Source: Fimenecus sp045613685
GTDB lineage: Bacteria; Bacillota; Clostridia; Oscillospirales; Acutalibacteraceae
Reading direction: 5' to 3'
Assembly (NCBI GenBank): GCA_045613685.1
Contig: JAZLBL010000040.1
Span: 1 to 16,361 of the forward strand
Length of the DNA: 16,361 nt
In this document: positions 6,953 through 14,151 of the stretch, piece after piece
Layout of the letters: each line of letters opens with the position of its first letter
Numbering within the stretch: the first letter of the stretch is position 1
The notes under the pieces: model-generated
Told to the model about the DNA's origin: nothing
The model's database searches: none
The model's input: the letters and a program-made list of their open reading frames with translations, nothing else
Position numbers and translations under genes: made by a program

Positions 6953-7903
6953 ATGATGGAAATTTTAAAATTAAATCCTGTTTTTAAAGATTATCTTTGG
7001 GGTGGCACAAAACTTCGTGATGAATATGGTTTTGAGTCTAATCTCGACAAACTTGCAGAGGGATGGATGCTCTCTTGCCATAAAGATGGGCAAAACACAA
7101 TATTAAACGGAACATTTGCAAAAAAAACTTTAAATGAAGTTGTAAATAACAATCCTGATTTTCTCGGAGAAAATGGTAAAAAATTCGAATATTTTCCTAT
7201 TCTCATTAAACTTATTGATGCTAAAAACGATTTATCAGTACAAGTGCATCCAGATAATGAGTATGCAATGCGAGTTGAAAAAGAATATGGCAAAACAGAA
7301 TGTTGGTATGTTCTCGATTGTGAAGATGATGCAGAACTTATTTATGGTTTCAATCGCGAACTTTCAAGTGAAGAATTCAGAAAAGCAGTGGAAGAGAACA
7401 CATTTCTTGATGCAGTAAATAAAGTCAAAGTAAAAAAAAGTGACCTTTTCTTTATTGAAGCTGGTACTCTTCATGCAATCGGCAAAGGAATACTCTTGGC
7501 AGAAATTCAACAAAACTCAAATACTACATATCGTGTTTATGATTACGGTAGACTTGGTGCTGATGGCAAGCCAAGAGAATTGCACACAGAAAAGGCTATT
7601 GATGTTACGACATGTACACCACCAACAAGAGATACAAAACCTGAAGGCGAGCTTATTGTAAAAGATAGTTATTCAAGACAATTACTCACAAAATGCGATT
7701 TATTTAACGTTGAAAAAGTTACTGTAACAGAATCATTCACAGATATCGCCAACAATAAATCGTTTGTTTCAGTTCTTGTTACTGATGGTAACGGTAAAAT
7801 TGATAATATTGAAATTAAAAAAGGAGATAGTCTTTTTATTCCTGCAAATTATGGTGAATTCCAGATTTCTGGTAATATTGAAGCAATAATTACACGAGTA
7901 TAA
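6953..7903 (+). CDS. manA: Mannose-6-phosphate isomerase, short Firmicute type
   Basis: Interconverts mannose 6-phosphate and fructose 6-phosphate. At 316 aa it is the short, low-molecular-weight class common in Firmicutes. It opens with LNPVFKDYLWGGTKL. The cupin metal site is complete: Q97 and H99 in VQVHPD, E116 in KTECWYVL, and H174 in AGTLHAIG. The catalytic arginine region TTYRVYDYGR (R194) is present, followed by RELHTEKAIDV. Two adjacent ATGs (6953, 6956) are possible, and AAGGAG at 6942-6947 suits both. The stop overlaps the ATG of the MFS gene by 1 nt (TAATG), implying translational coupling and a joint role in mannose or related sugar use. The divergent sulfatase raises the possibility of sulfated-glycan sugar use, which is inference only. 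Confidence 0.95.
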   Translation: MMEILKLNPVFKDYLWGGTKLRDEYGFESNLDKLAEGWMLSCHKDGQNTILNGTFAKKTLNEVVNNNPDFLGENGKKFEYFPILIKLIDAKNDLSVQVHPDNEYAMRVEKEYGKTECWYVLDCEDDAELIYGFNRELSSEEFRKAVEENTFLDAVNKVKVKKSDLFFIEAGTLHAIGKGILLAEIQQNSNTTYRVYDYGRLGADGKPRELHTEKAIDVTTCTPPTRDTKPEGELIVKDSYSRQLLTKCDLFNVEKVTVTESFTDIANNKSFVSVLVTDGNGKIDNIEIKKGDSLFIPANYGEFQISGNIEAIITRV

Positions 7904-9132
7904 TGAGAAACAGAACATTCACAGGCACGAAAATTGCGTGTTATACGGGATATTTAGTTCAAGGAATTATAAATAACATTGCTCCCCTTTTATTTGTTAT
8001 TTTTAGTGATAAATTTAACATAACATTAGAAAAACTTTCATTATTGATAACAATAAACTTTGCAACACAATTGGCAGTAGACACTTTGTCAATAAAATTT
8101 GTTGATAGAATTGGATATAAACCACTTGCAATCGTATCTCAAGGTATTGCTTTTATAGGTCTTGCAAGTTTAGGGATTTTACCTAATATATTAAGCAATT
8201 CATATTTAGGTATAGTTATTTCAATAATGCTTTCAGCTATTGGTAGTGGCATCACAGAAGTCATTATTAGTCCGATTGTTGAGTCAATTCCAGGAGAAAA
8301 GAAAACCTCAGAAATGAGTCTTCTCCATTCGTTCTATTGTTGGGGTCAGGTTACAGTTGTGTTGCTAACAACCATAATGATAAAAGTTTTTGGTAATAAT
8401 TTATGGTACATTGCACCGATTATTTGGTCAATTATTCCACTTATAAATACAATTAATTTTATTGGTGTACCAATGCAACCAAACTTGACAAGTGGAGAAA
8501 AAACACCTTTCTTTAAAATGTTATTTTCAAAACAATTCATATTATTGATTATCATTATGATTTGTTCAGGCGCCTCTGAAATTGGAATGTCACAATGGTC
8601 ATCATATTTTGCTGAAGCAGGTTTAAAAGTTTCTAAAATGACTGGTGACTTGTTAGGTCCTTGTCTTTTTGCAGTGCTTATGGGCACAGGACGAATGATT
8701 TTTGGTTTTATTGGCGAAAAAATTAACCTTAAAACAGCGTTGTCAATTTCTGCATTACTTTGCGCTACTTGTTATTTAGGCACTTGTTTTATAAATAACT
8801 CAGTTATGTCACTTTTGACCTGTGCAATTACCGGTATAACTGTTAGCATTATGTGGCCTGCAACTCTTAGCTTTGCCGCAAGACTTTTCCCTAAAGGCGG
8901 TGGCTCAATGTATAGCGTACTGGCATTATCGGGTGACACAGGTTGCACATTAGGTCCTTGGTTTATTAGTTTTATGACAATAAAAATGTCTATGGATTCA
9001 TCATCAGGTGAAGCTTTAAAAACTGGTCTAGGATTTGGTGCACTATTCCCTATCCTTATGATAATTGCAATTTCAATGCTCAACATATCGAAAAAATCTA
9101 TTGACAAACATAGTAACAGTGCTATAATTTAA
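7903..9132 (+). CDS. MFS transporter, sugar-permease-like
   Basis: A 409-aa, very hydrophobic protein with about 12 predicted transmembrane helices in two halves of six. The major-facilitator motif in the loop after helix 2 appears as VDRIGYKP (67-74), and a related GRMIFGFIGEKI stretch sits at the matching place in the second half. The pattern GSGITEVIISPIVESIP near helix 4 and GPWF near helix 11 resembles fucose/glucose-permease-type MFS members, so a proton- or sodium-coupled sugar symporter is my best guess; the substrate cannot be read from sequence. Its ATG overlaps the manA stop by 1 nt, with no separate promoter. The end of the gene carries the complete ribU promoter (TTGACA at 9101), so its last codons are doubly constrained. 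Confidence 0.85.
   Translation: MRNRTFTGTKIACYTGYLVQGIINNIAPLLFVIFSDKFNITLEKLSLLITINFATQLAVDTLSIKFVDRIGYKPLAIVSQGIAFIGLASLGILPNILSNSYLGIVISIMLSAIGSGITEVIISPIVESIPGEKKTSEMSLLHSFYCWGQVTVVLLTTIMIKVFGNNLWYIAPIIWSIIPLINTINFIGVPMQPNLTSGEKTPFFKMLFSKQFILLIIIMICSGASEIGMSQWSSYFAEAGLKVSKMTGDLLGPCLFAVLMGTGRMIFGFIGEKINLKTALSISALLCATCYLGTCFINNSVMSLLTCAITGITVSIMWPATLSFAARLFPKGGGSMYSVLALSGDTGCTLGPWFISFMTIKMSMDSSSGEALKTGLGFGALFPILMIIAISMLNISKKSIDKHSNSAII
9101..9128 (+). promoter_or_regulatory. Promoter of the FMN riboswitch-ribU unit
   Basis: Perfect consensus hexamers: -35 TTGACA (9101-9106) and -10 TATAAT (9123-9128) with a 16-bp spacer. It lies entirely inside the last codons of the MFS gene. The expected start near 9135 is about 20 nt before the riboswitch P1 stem. 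Confidence 0.88.
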
Positions 9133-9156
9133 TCATAAAATATTAATAATTAGTTG

Positions 9157-9259
9157 TCTTCAGGGCGGAGTGAAATTCTCCACCGGTGGTTAAAGTCCAC
9201 GAGCGAATGCTGATTAGGTGAAATTCCTAAACCGACGGTATAGTCCGGATGAAAGAAGA
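9157..9259 (+). promoter_or_regulatory. FMN riboswitch (RFN element) aptamer
   Basis: All conserved blocks of the FMN aptamer are present in order: CAGGGCGGAGTGAAATTCTC (9161-9180), CACCGGTGGT (9181-9190), AAAGTCCACGAGC (9192-9204), TGATTAGGTGAAATTCCTAA (9211-9230), ACCGACGGTATAGTCCGGAT (9231-9250), GAAAGAAGA (9251-9259). P1 is TCTTC (9157-9161) with GAAGA (9255-9259). It precedes ribU, as expected for a riboflavin transporter shut off when FMN is plentiful. A likely antiterminator is CAGGGCGGA (9161-9169) pairing with TTTGCCCTG (9282-9290), a 9-bp helix with two G-U pairs that is exclusive with both the aptamer and the terminator. Confidence 0.97.
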
Positions 9260-9283
9260 TGCGACTTACAAAAAAGTTACATT

Positions 9284-9317
9284 TGCCCTGCTATATTTAG
9301 CTGGGCATTTTCTGTTT
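9284..9317 (+). terminator. FMN-riboswitch-controlled terminator
   Basis: TGCCCTGCTA (9284-9293), loop TATT, TAGCTGGGCA (9298-9307): a stem of 9 pairs with one T-T mismatch, followed by TTTTCTGTTT. Formed when FMN is bound. It is also the first terminator-like structure that readthrough from manA-MFS would meet. Confidence 0.9.
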
Positions 9318-9350
9318 GACAACTAATCACAAATGAAAGGAATTGATTAT

Positions 9351-9941
9351 ATGTCAAACCCAAACAACAAAAAAACATTTAATTTAACAATCACCGCCTT
9401 AATGACAGCGATAGCAACAGTAATTTATATGACTTTCCCTGAAATTAACATTATTCCAGGCGTAAGTTATATGAAAATCGATTTTTCTGACTTTCCTGCC
9501 GTACTTACAGGTATGGTTTTTGGCCCTGTTCAAGGAATTTTGGTTGAAGTTGTGAAAAATATTATTCACCTTACTAAAACAACAACCTTTGGTATTGGCG
9601 AAATAATGAATGTAATTCTTGGAAGCGGAATTGTTGTTTCAATGTCACTTTTTAGCAAACTCTTTGCAAAAGTCTTCAAAGAAAAGAGATTTTCAGTAAA
9701 ATCTTATGCGTTGTCAGCAATTATTACTATCGCAATAACAATCATTTTAGGTTGGCTTGCAAATATTGTATTTACTCCAATTTTCTATACAATTATGGGT
9801 ATTCCGCTTGTGTCAGAAACATATTGGGCTGGTGTATGGGGCTCAACAGCATTAAACACAGTAAAATCTTGCTTTAATGTAATCCCATTCTACCCTGTTT
9901 ATTTTGCTGTCGAAAAAATTGTTAAAAAACTTGGTATGTAG
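9351..9941 (+). CDS. ribU: Riboflavin ECF transporter substrate-binding subunit RibU
   Basis: A 196-aa integral membrane S-component that binds riboflavin and works with the shared ECF module (EcfA, EcfA', EcfT), not encoded here. About six hydrophobic segments are visible. The RibU signature is clear: YMKIDFSDFPAVLTG (40-54) and FGPVQGILVEVVKNIIHL (57-74), with the conserved GEIMN soon after. The start at 9351 is preferred over the in-frame ATG at 9333, because the ribosome binding site AAAGGA (9336-9341) lies between the two and is well spaced for 9351. Expression is under the FMN riboswitch directly upstream. No terminator follows the stop: the metK promoter begins one base later. Confidence 0.96.
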   Translation: MSNPNNKKTFNLTITALMTAIATVIYMTFPEINIIPGVSYMKIDFSDFPAVLTGMVFGPVQGILVEVVKNIIHLTKTTTFGIGEIMNVILGSGIVVSMSLFSKLFAKVFKEKRFSVKSYALSAIITIAITIILGWLANIVFTPIFYTIMGIPLVSETYWAGVWGSTALNTVKSCFNVIPFYPVYFAVEKIVKKLGM

Positions 9942-9969
9942 TTGACAATAGTCAAAAATGTGGTAAAAT
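9942..9969 (+). promoter_or_regulatory. Promoter of the SAM riboswitch-metK unit
   Basis: -35 TTGACA (9942-9947), a 16-bp spacer, -10 TAAAAT (9964-9969) with an extended TGG before it (9961-9963). It starts immediately after the ribU stop codon. Transcription should begin near 9976, just before the riboswitch. Confidence 0.82.
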
Positions 9970-9989
9970 ATATAAGAATTAAATATTAT

Positions 9990-10084
9990 CCTTATGCAGA
10001 GTGGTGGAGGGACCGGCCCTATGAAACCCGGCAACCTGCTTTTAAGCGTGGTGCTAATTCCTGCGGATTTTCCGAGATATAAGG
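9990..10084 (+). promoter_or_regulatory. SAM-I (S-box) riboswitch aptamer
   Basis: Conserved S-box blocks in order: CCTTATGCAGAGTGGTGGAG (9990-10009), GGACCGGCCCTATGAAACCC (10010-10029), GGCAACCTGC (10030-10039), GTGGTGCTAATTCC (10048-10061), then GCGGATTTTCCGAGA. P1 is CCTTAT (9990-9995) with ATAAGG (10079-10084). The P1 3' strand can instead pair with a second CCTTAT (10101-10106) inside the terminator, giving a visible antiterminator. SAM binding thus represses metK. Confidence 0.97.
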
Positions 10085-10095
10085 TTGTTTTAAAC

Positions 10096-10123
10096 GGCAC
10101 CCTTATGGGTGCCTGATTTTTTT
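10096..10123 (+). terminator. SAM-riboswitch-controlled terminator
   Basis: GGCACCC (10096-10102), loop TTAT, GGGTGCC (10107-10113): a perfect 7-bp stem followed by TGA and seven T residues (10117-10123). Confidence 0.94.
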
Positions 10124-10138
10124 GAAGGAGAAACAAAT

Positions 10139-11326
10139 ATGGCAAAATTTTTATTTACATCTGAATCAGTTACAGAAGGACATCCTGATAAAATCTGTGA
10201 TAAAATTTCTGACGCAGTTCTTGATGCAATGCTCGCACAAGACCCAATGTCACGTGTTGCTTGTGAAACAACAGTAACAACAGGACAAGTTCTTGTTATG
10301 GGTGAAATCACATCAAAGGCACAGGTTAATATCCCTGAAATCGTTAGAAATACAGTTCTTGAAATCGGTTATGACGATAGTGCAAAAGGCTTTGATGGCA
10401 ATACTTGTGCGGTGCTTGTAGCGCTCGATAAACAGTCTGCTGACATTGCCCTTGGTGTTGATAACTCAATGGAAATCAAAGATGGTAATGATGATTTCTA
10501 TAATCTCAATGGTGCTGGTGACCAAGGTATGATGTTTGGTTTCGCTTGTGATGAAACGCCTGAACTTATGCCAATGCCAATTTCACTTGCTAATAAACTT
10601 GCAGTTCAACTCACAAAAGTCAGAAAAGATGGCACGCTCGCTTATCTTCGTGCAGATGGCAAAACTCAGGTTACTATTGAATATGATGATGACAGGAATC
10701 CGGTTAGAATTGATGCGATTGTTGTTTCATCACAACACAGTGCAGATGTTGAGCTTTCACAAATTCGTGAAGATGTTAAAAAGTATGTTATTGACCCAAT
10801 TATTCCTGCAAATCTTATTGATGAAAACACAAAGATTTTTGTTAACCCAACAGGCAGATTTGTAATTGGTGGTCCTATGGGTGACTCTGGTCTTACAGGA
10901 CGTAAAATTATCGTTGATACATATGGTGGATATTCTCGTCACGGTGGTGGCGCTTTCTCAGGTAAAGACCCAACAAAAGTTGACCGTTCAGCTGCTTATG
11001 CTGCAAGATATGTTGCTAAAAACATTGTTGCTGCAGGACTTGCTAAAAAGTGTGAAATCCAGTTAGCTTATGCTATCGGTGTTGCAAAACCTGTTTCAGT
11101 TATGGTTGACACATTTGGTACAGGCGTACTCAAGGATTCAGAACTTGGTGACATTGTTAACGAAGTATTTGACCTTCGTCCTGCGGCTATTATTGATACA
11201 CTTAAGCTTCGTAACCCAATCTATAAACAACTTGCTGCTTACGGTCATGTTGGTAGAACAGATTGTGATGTAATGTGGGAAAAAACTGATAAAGTTGAAA
11301 TTTTAAAAGAAAAAGCAAAAATTTAA
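10139..11326 (+). CDS. metK: S-adenosylmethionine synthetase
   Basis: Makes SAM from methionine and ATP, the cell's main methyl donor and the ligand of its own upstream riboswitch. The 395-aa product is of normal length. Signature elements: SESVTEGHPDK with H15 and D17, GAGDQG at 125-130, GGPMGDSGLTGRK at 244-256, and the GGGAFSGKDPTKVDRS loop at 269-284 with the phosphate-binding lysines. The start is ATG 10139, 8 nt after GAAGGAG (10124-10130). An in-frame GTG at 10109 lies within the terminator hairpin and is not credible. No terminator separates metK from the DUF378 gene 75 nt downstream, so the riboswitch may also affect that gene. Confidence 0.98.
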   Translation: MAKFLFTSESVTEGHPDKICDKISDAVLDAMLAQDPMSRVACETTVTTGQVLVMGEITSKAQVNIPEIVRNTVLEIGYDDSAKGFDGNTCAVLVALDKQSADIALGVDNSMEIKDGNDDFYNLNGAGDQGMMFGFACDETPELMPMPISLANKLAVQLTKVRKDGTLAYLRADGKTQVTIEYDDDRNPVRIDAIVVSSQHSADVELSQIREDVKKYVIDPIIPANLIDENTKIFVNPTGRFVIGGPMGDSGLTGRKIIVDTYGGYSRHGGGAFSGKDPTKVDRSAAYAARYVAKNIVAAGLAKKCEIQLAYAIGVAKPVSVMVDTFGTGVLKDSELGDIVNEVFDLRPAAIIDTLKLRNPIYKQLAAYGHVGRTDCDVMWEKTDKVEILKEKAKI

Positions 11327-11330
11327 ATTC

Positions 11331-11360
11331 TTGAATAAAGCATATATTTTTACTCATAAT
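11331..11360 (+). promoter_or_regulatory. Possible weak promoter before the DUF378 gene
   Basis: TTGAAT (11331-11336), an 18-bp spacer, CATAAT (11355-11360). Non-ideal match; the DUF378 gene may instead depend on readthrough from metK. Confidence 0.3.
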
Positions 11361-11401
11361 AATCGTGCAGGTAAATCCAATGTTTATTTTAAGGAGTGAA
11401 T

Positions 11402-11617
11402 ATGATGCTTGACAGAATTTCATTAATTCTTGTTATAATCGGTGCAATTAACTGGGGTGCTATTGGGTTATTCCAATTTGATATTGTAGCTTGGCTCTTT
11501 GGTGGTCAAGGTGCAATACTCAGTAGAATTATTTATACAGTTGTTGCGTTAGCAGGAATTTGGTGCTTGTCACTTTTATTCCGTCATAACGAGATTCTCG
11601 TTTCTGATGAGATATAA
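11402..11617 (+). CDS. DUF378 family small membrane protein
   Basis: A 71-aa protein with two hydrophobic segments (about residues 5-27 and 36-61) and the family hallmark IGAINWGAIGLFQFDIVAWLFGG at the end of the first. This matches the DUF378 family, small two-helix inner-membrane proteins without an established function. AAGGAG at 11391-11396 serves the ATG at 11402 or the adjacent ATG at 11405; the latter has the better 8-nt spacing and would give 70 aa. A GTG at 11396 overlaps the ribosome binding site and is not a start. It lies 75 nt behind metK with no terminator between, and ends at a strong bidirectional terminator. Confidence 0.85.
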   Translation: MMLDRISLILVIIGAINWGAIGLFQFDIVAWLFGGQGAILSRIIYTVVALAGIWCLSLLFRHNEILVSDEI

Positions 11618-11623
11618 AAAATG

Positions 11624-11651
11624 AAACCGGAAAGAATCTTCTTTCCGGTTT
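11624..11651. terminator. Bidirectional terminator between DUF378 gene and rqcH
   Basis: AAACCGGAAAGA (11624-11635), loop ATCT, TCTTTCCGGTTT (11640-11651): a perfect 12-bp stem. T-rich sequence follows on the plus strand (ATTTTAT), and CATTTTTT follows on the minus strand, so it serves both convergent genes. The rqcH stop codon (11650-11652) lies partly inside the stem. Confidence 0.92.
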
Positions 11652-13398
11652 ATTTTATGCTTAATTTTTCAATTAACTCTTTCTGTGGTGTTACATAAAT
11701 AGTGTTATATGTGTTATAAATTACCTTACCCGGTTTTGAACCAACAGGTTTTTTAACATTTTTGACTAAAGTATAATCAACAGCAACTGATGATGAGTTT
11801 TGCACTTTGCTATAATATGCTGCAATACAAGCAGCTTCGTAAATGGTAGTATCGGTTATATCTTTTTTATCAGCAATGATTATTGTGTGAGAACCTGAAT
11901 ATTTCTGAATGTGCAACCACATATCATAATTCATTGCAGTTTTTAATGTGAGAATATCATTTTGAATATTATTTCTTCCAACTAGAATTTTAAAACCATC
12001 ACTAGACACAAATTCTAATGGTGGTAAAGGTTTTTCCTTTTTATTTTTATAACCTTTCCTTTTTTTAATATATCCACCCTGCTCTAATTCTTCACGAATT
12101 TCTGAAATATCTCTTTCTGTTTCTGCACGTGTCAAGTTATCAAGAACAGTGTCAAGATAAACTAACTCTTGTTCACCTTCATCTATAAGCGAATAAAGCA
12201 TTTTTTCAGCATTTGCTGCTTTTTTATATTCTTTAAAAAACTTCTGGGCATTTTGTAACGGTGATAATGCTGGATTTACTGGAATTTCAATAATTTTGTT
12301 ATCATCGTAATAATTTTCTAATTTGTAAGCAGGTGACTTTTCTATTAATCGATATTGATTTGCCATAATCAACTCTGCATAAATTCTAATCTGTTCACGA
12401 TTGACACTTTTTTCAAGTTCAAGCCTTCTATTATTAATTTTTCTGGATGTTCTTTCTATAGCACTATTTAATAATTTAAACAAATCCGCTGCCTTTCTTT
12501 TAGTGCGGTTAATTTTATCTTTTTCAAAATAAAAATCATCAAGCAATTCAGAAATAGAGTTATATGATTTTTTATTCAAAGAATTACCATATTGACGAAT
12601 ATTTGTAAAAGAAAAATCGAAAGGAACACCATCAACAGAATTAAGTAATAAAAACTCATTATTACAAATTTCTCTTTTTATTGTTTCGATTTCATTTGTA
12701 AGTCTTTCATTTTCAATATTGGAAAGCAAACCAACTTGTTTATCGTCAAATACAGTTCTATATGCAACTTCACGGGCAACAATTGGTGAAAAGCCTTCAA
12801 CACATTCTAAAATAGCTTTTGAAAGGAGTTTTTCAGGCATAGAAAGAATTTTATTTGCAATGTCAAGTGCATCATCAGTCAAAATATTGCACTTTTCTTG
12901 CATTGGTGGTAACTCATATTTAAGTCCTGGTAATATTTCACGGACAGTTGACTTTTCTTCGTCAACTCTTTTAACAGCGTCAATAATTCTATAATCATTA
13001 TCACAAAGTATTATATTACTTCTCTGGCCCATAATTTCGCAGATTACATAATATTTAGTTTTGTCACCAATTTCAGTTGTACCATCAAACTCTAAAATTA
13101 AAATTCTATCATTATTAACTTGTTTGATATCAACAAGAGTTGCTCCACAAAGTCTTTTGCGAAGTAACATACAAAGCATTGGTGGCGTTTTAGGATTTTC
13201 AAGATTATATCTTGTTAAATGCACTCTTGGACTTTGGCCATCACAAGAGAGATATAATCTATAACCACCATTTCGGGTACGCAAAATAAACACCAACTCA
13301 TTTTTTGAAGGTTGATGTATCTTATCAATTTTAGAGCCTAAAATATAGCTTTTAAGCTCGTTTTTAACTAACCCTAATGTAATTCCGTCTAATGCCAT
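11650..13398 (-). CDS. rqcH: RqcH (NFACT family), ribosome quality-control protein
   Basis: Binds stalled large ribosomal subunits and directs C-terminal alanine tailing of the nascent chain, marking it for degradation. Older annotations call it a fibronectin-binding protein. The 582-aa product shows the NFACT-N domain (from MALDGITLGLVKNEL to about 200), with D97/R98 (NNDRIL) and E121-I122-M123 (CEIMG) at the same positions I recall for the functional residues of Bacillus RqcH. Then come a helical/coiled-coil region at about 280-440 and NFACT-R at about 467-570, containing the MWLHIQKYSGSH stretch. The family residues are intact, so it should be active. The start is supported by GAGG shortly upstream; the gene begins 9 nt after the Nif3 stop, as last gene of a trmK-nif3-rqcH run. 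Confidence 0.95.
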   Translation of the reverse strand: MALDGITLGLVKNELKSYILGSKIDKIHQPSKNELVFILRTRNGGYRLYLSCDGQSPRVHLTRYNLENPKTPPMLCMLLRKRLCGATLVDIKQVNNDRILILEFDGTTEIGDKTKYYVICEIMGQRSNIILCDNDYRIIDAVKRVDEEKSTVREILPGLKYELPPMQEKCNILTDDALDIANKILSMPEKLLSKAILECVEGFSPIVAREVAYRTVFDDKQVGLLSNIENERLTNEIETIKREICNNEFLLLNSVDGVPFDFSFTNIRQYGNSLNKKSYNSISELLDDFYFEKDKINRTKRKAADLFKLLNSAIERTSRKINNRRLELEKSVNREQIRIYAELIMANQYRLIEKSPAYKLENYYDDNKIIEIPVNPALSPLQNAQKFFKEYKKAANAEKMLYSLIDEGEQELVYLDTVLDNLTRAETERDISEIREELEQGGYIKKRKGYKNKKEKPLPPLEFVSSDGFKILVGRNNIQNDILTLKTAMNYDMWLHIQKYSGSHTIIIADKKDITDTTIYEAACIAAYYSKVQNSSSVAVDYTLVKNVKKPVGSKPGKVIYNTYNTIYVTPQKELIEKLSIK

Positions 13399-13407
13399 AA
13401 AACCTCA

Positions 13408-14151
13408 TTAAATCACCAGTATCGGTGTGCTTTGAACTGCTAAAACATAATCAATGTTAAATTCATTTTTTACTTTATCCGCAAGCGGTTTAATTGCAAT
13501 ATTTTCCGTTTCAAAATGTCCTGCTGAAATCAACAGTATATCCATCTCATTTGCATCAAGAAAAGCGTGATGTGAAGCATCACCTGTAAGCAAAGCATCA
13601 CATCCAAGTTCTTTTGCTAACGGGAGATAATCACTACCTGAGCCGCTACAAACAGCTACTTTTTTGATGCTTTTTTCAATGGAATTGTGTCGTATAACTC
13701 CATCAAGTACTGATTTAATATCTTTCAATAAACAATCAGTTGAAACAGCATTATCAAAATGTGCAATATTCAAGCAAGTATTTTCAACTTTTTCAAATTT
13801 ATTAAAGCCAACTTTTTTACAAAGAATATCGTTAACACCATCAACTGCTTTATCATAGTTTGTATGAGCACAAATTATGCTAATTTTATTTTCAATAAGT
13901 TTAAAAATAATAGTATCACTTAAAACATTTGAAACTGGTTTAAAAATCAAAGGATGATGAGTAATTATTAAATCTGCACCGCTACTAATTGCTTGGTTTG
14001 CAATATCAGTTGTGACATCAAGAGCAAATAAGATTTTATTAACAACTTGGTTTTTATCACCAACAAGAAGACCAGAATTATCCCATTCTTCCTGTGTGTC
14101 AAAAGGTGCAATTTTATCAATAAAATTATAGATATCTTTTACTGTTGCCAT
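13408..14151 (-). CDS. Nif3-like dinuclear metal-centre protein (YqfO family, short form)
   Basis: A 247-aa member of the Nif3/DUF34 family, a conserved dinuclear-metal protein often annotated as GTP cyclohydrolase I type 2, though its physiological role is unclear. Metal ligands are visible: H65 and H66 in ITHHPLIF, D100 in AHTNYDKAVDG, and H212 plus E214/E216 in SAGHFETEN; also LLTGDASHHAF at 188-197. It is the short form, lacking the PII-like inserted domain of Bacillus YqfO (about 370 aa). The ATG overlaps the trmK 3' end by 13 nt in another frame, with a GGGGAG site about 9 nt upstream. The trmK-nif3 order matches yqfN-yqfO of Bacillus, supporting an ancestral link to tRNA modification. 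Confidence 0.93.
   Translation of the reverse strand: MATVKDIYNFIDKIAPFDTQEEWDNSGLLVGDKNQVVNKILFALDVTTDIANQAISSGADLIITHHPLIFKPVSNVLSDTIIFKLIENKISIICAHTNYDKAVDGVNDILCKKVGFNKFEKVENTCLNIAHFDNAVSTDCLLKDIKSVLDGVIRHNSIEKSIKKVAVCSGSGSDYLPLAKELGCDALLTGDASHHAFLDANEMDILLISAGHFETENIAIKPLADKVKNEFNIDYVLAVQSTPILVI

Noticed and set aside
9316..9344. TTGACA at 9316-9321 as a second ribU promoter
   Set aside because: No acceptable -10 box lies at 16-18 bp; the sequence is better explained as an arm of the long-range repeat.
10109..10138. GTG at 10109 as metK start
   Set aside because: It is inside the riboswitch terminator hairpin; the family N-terminus and GAAGGAG site fit the ATG at 10139.
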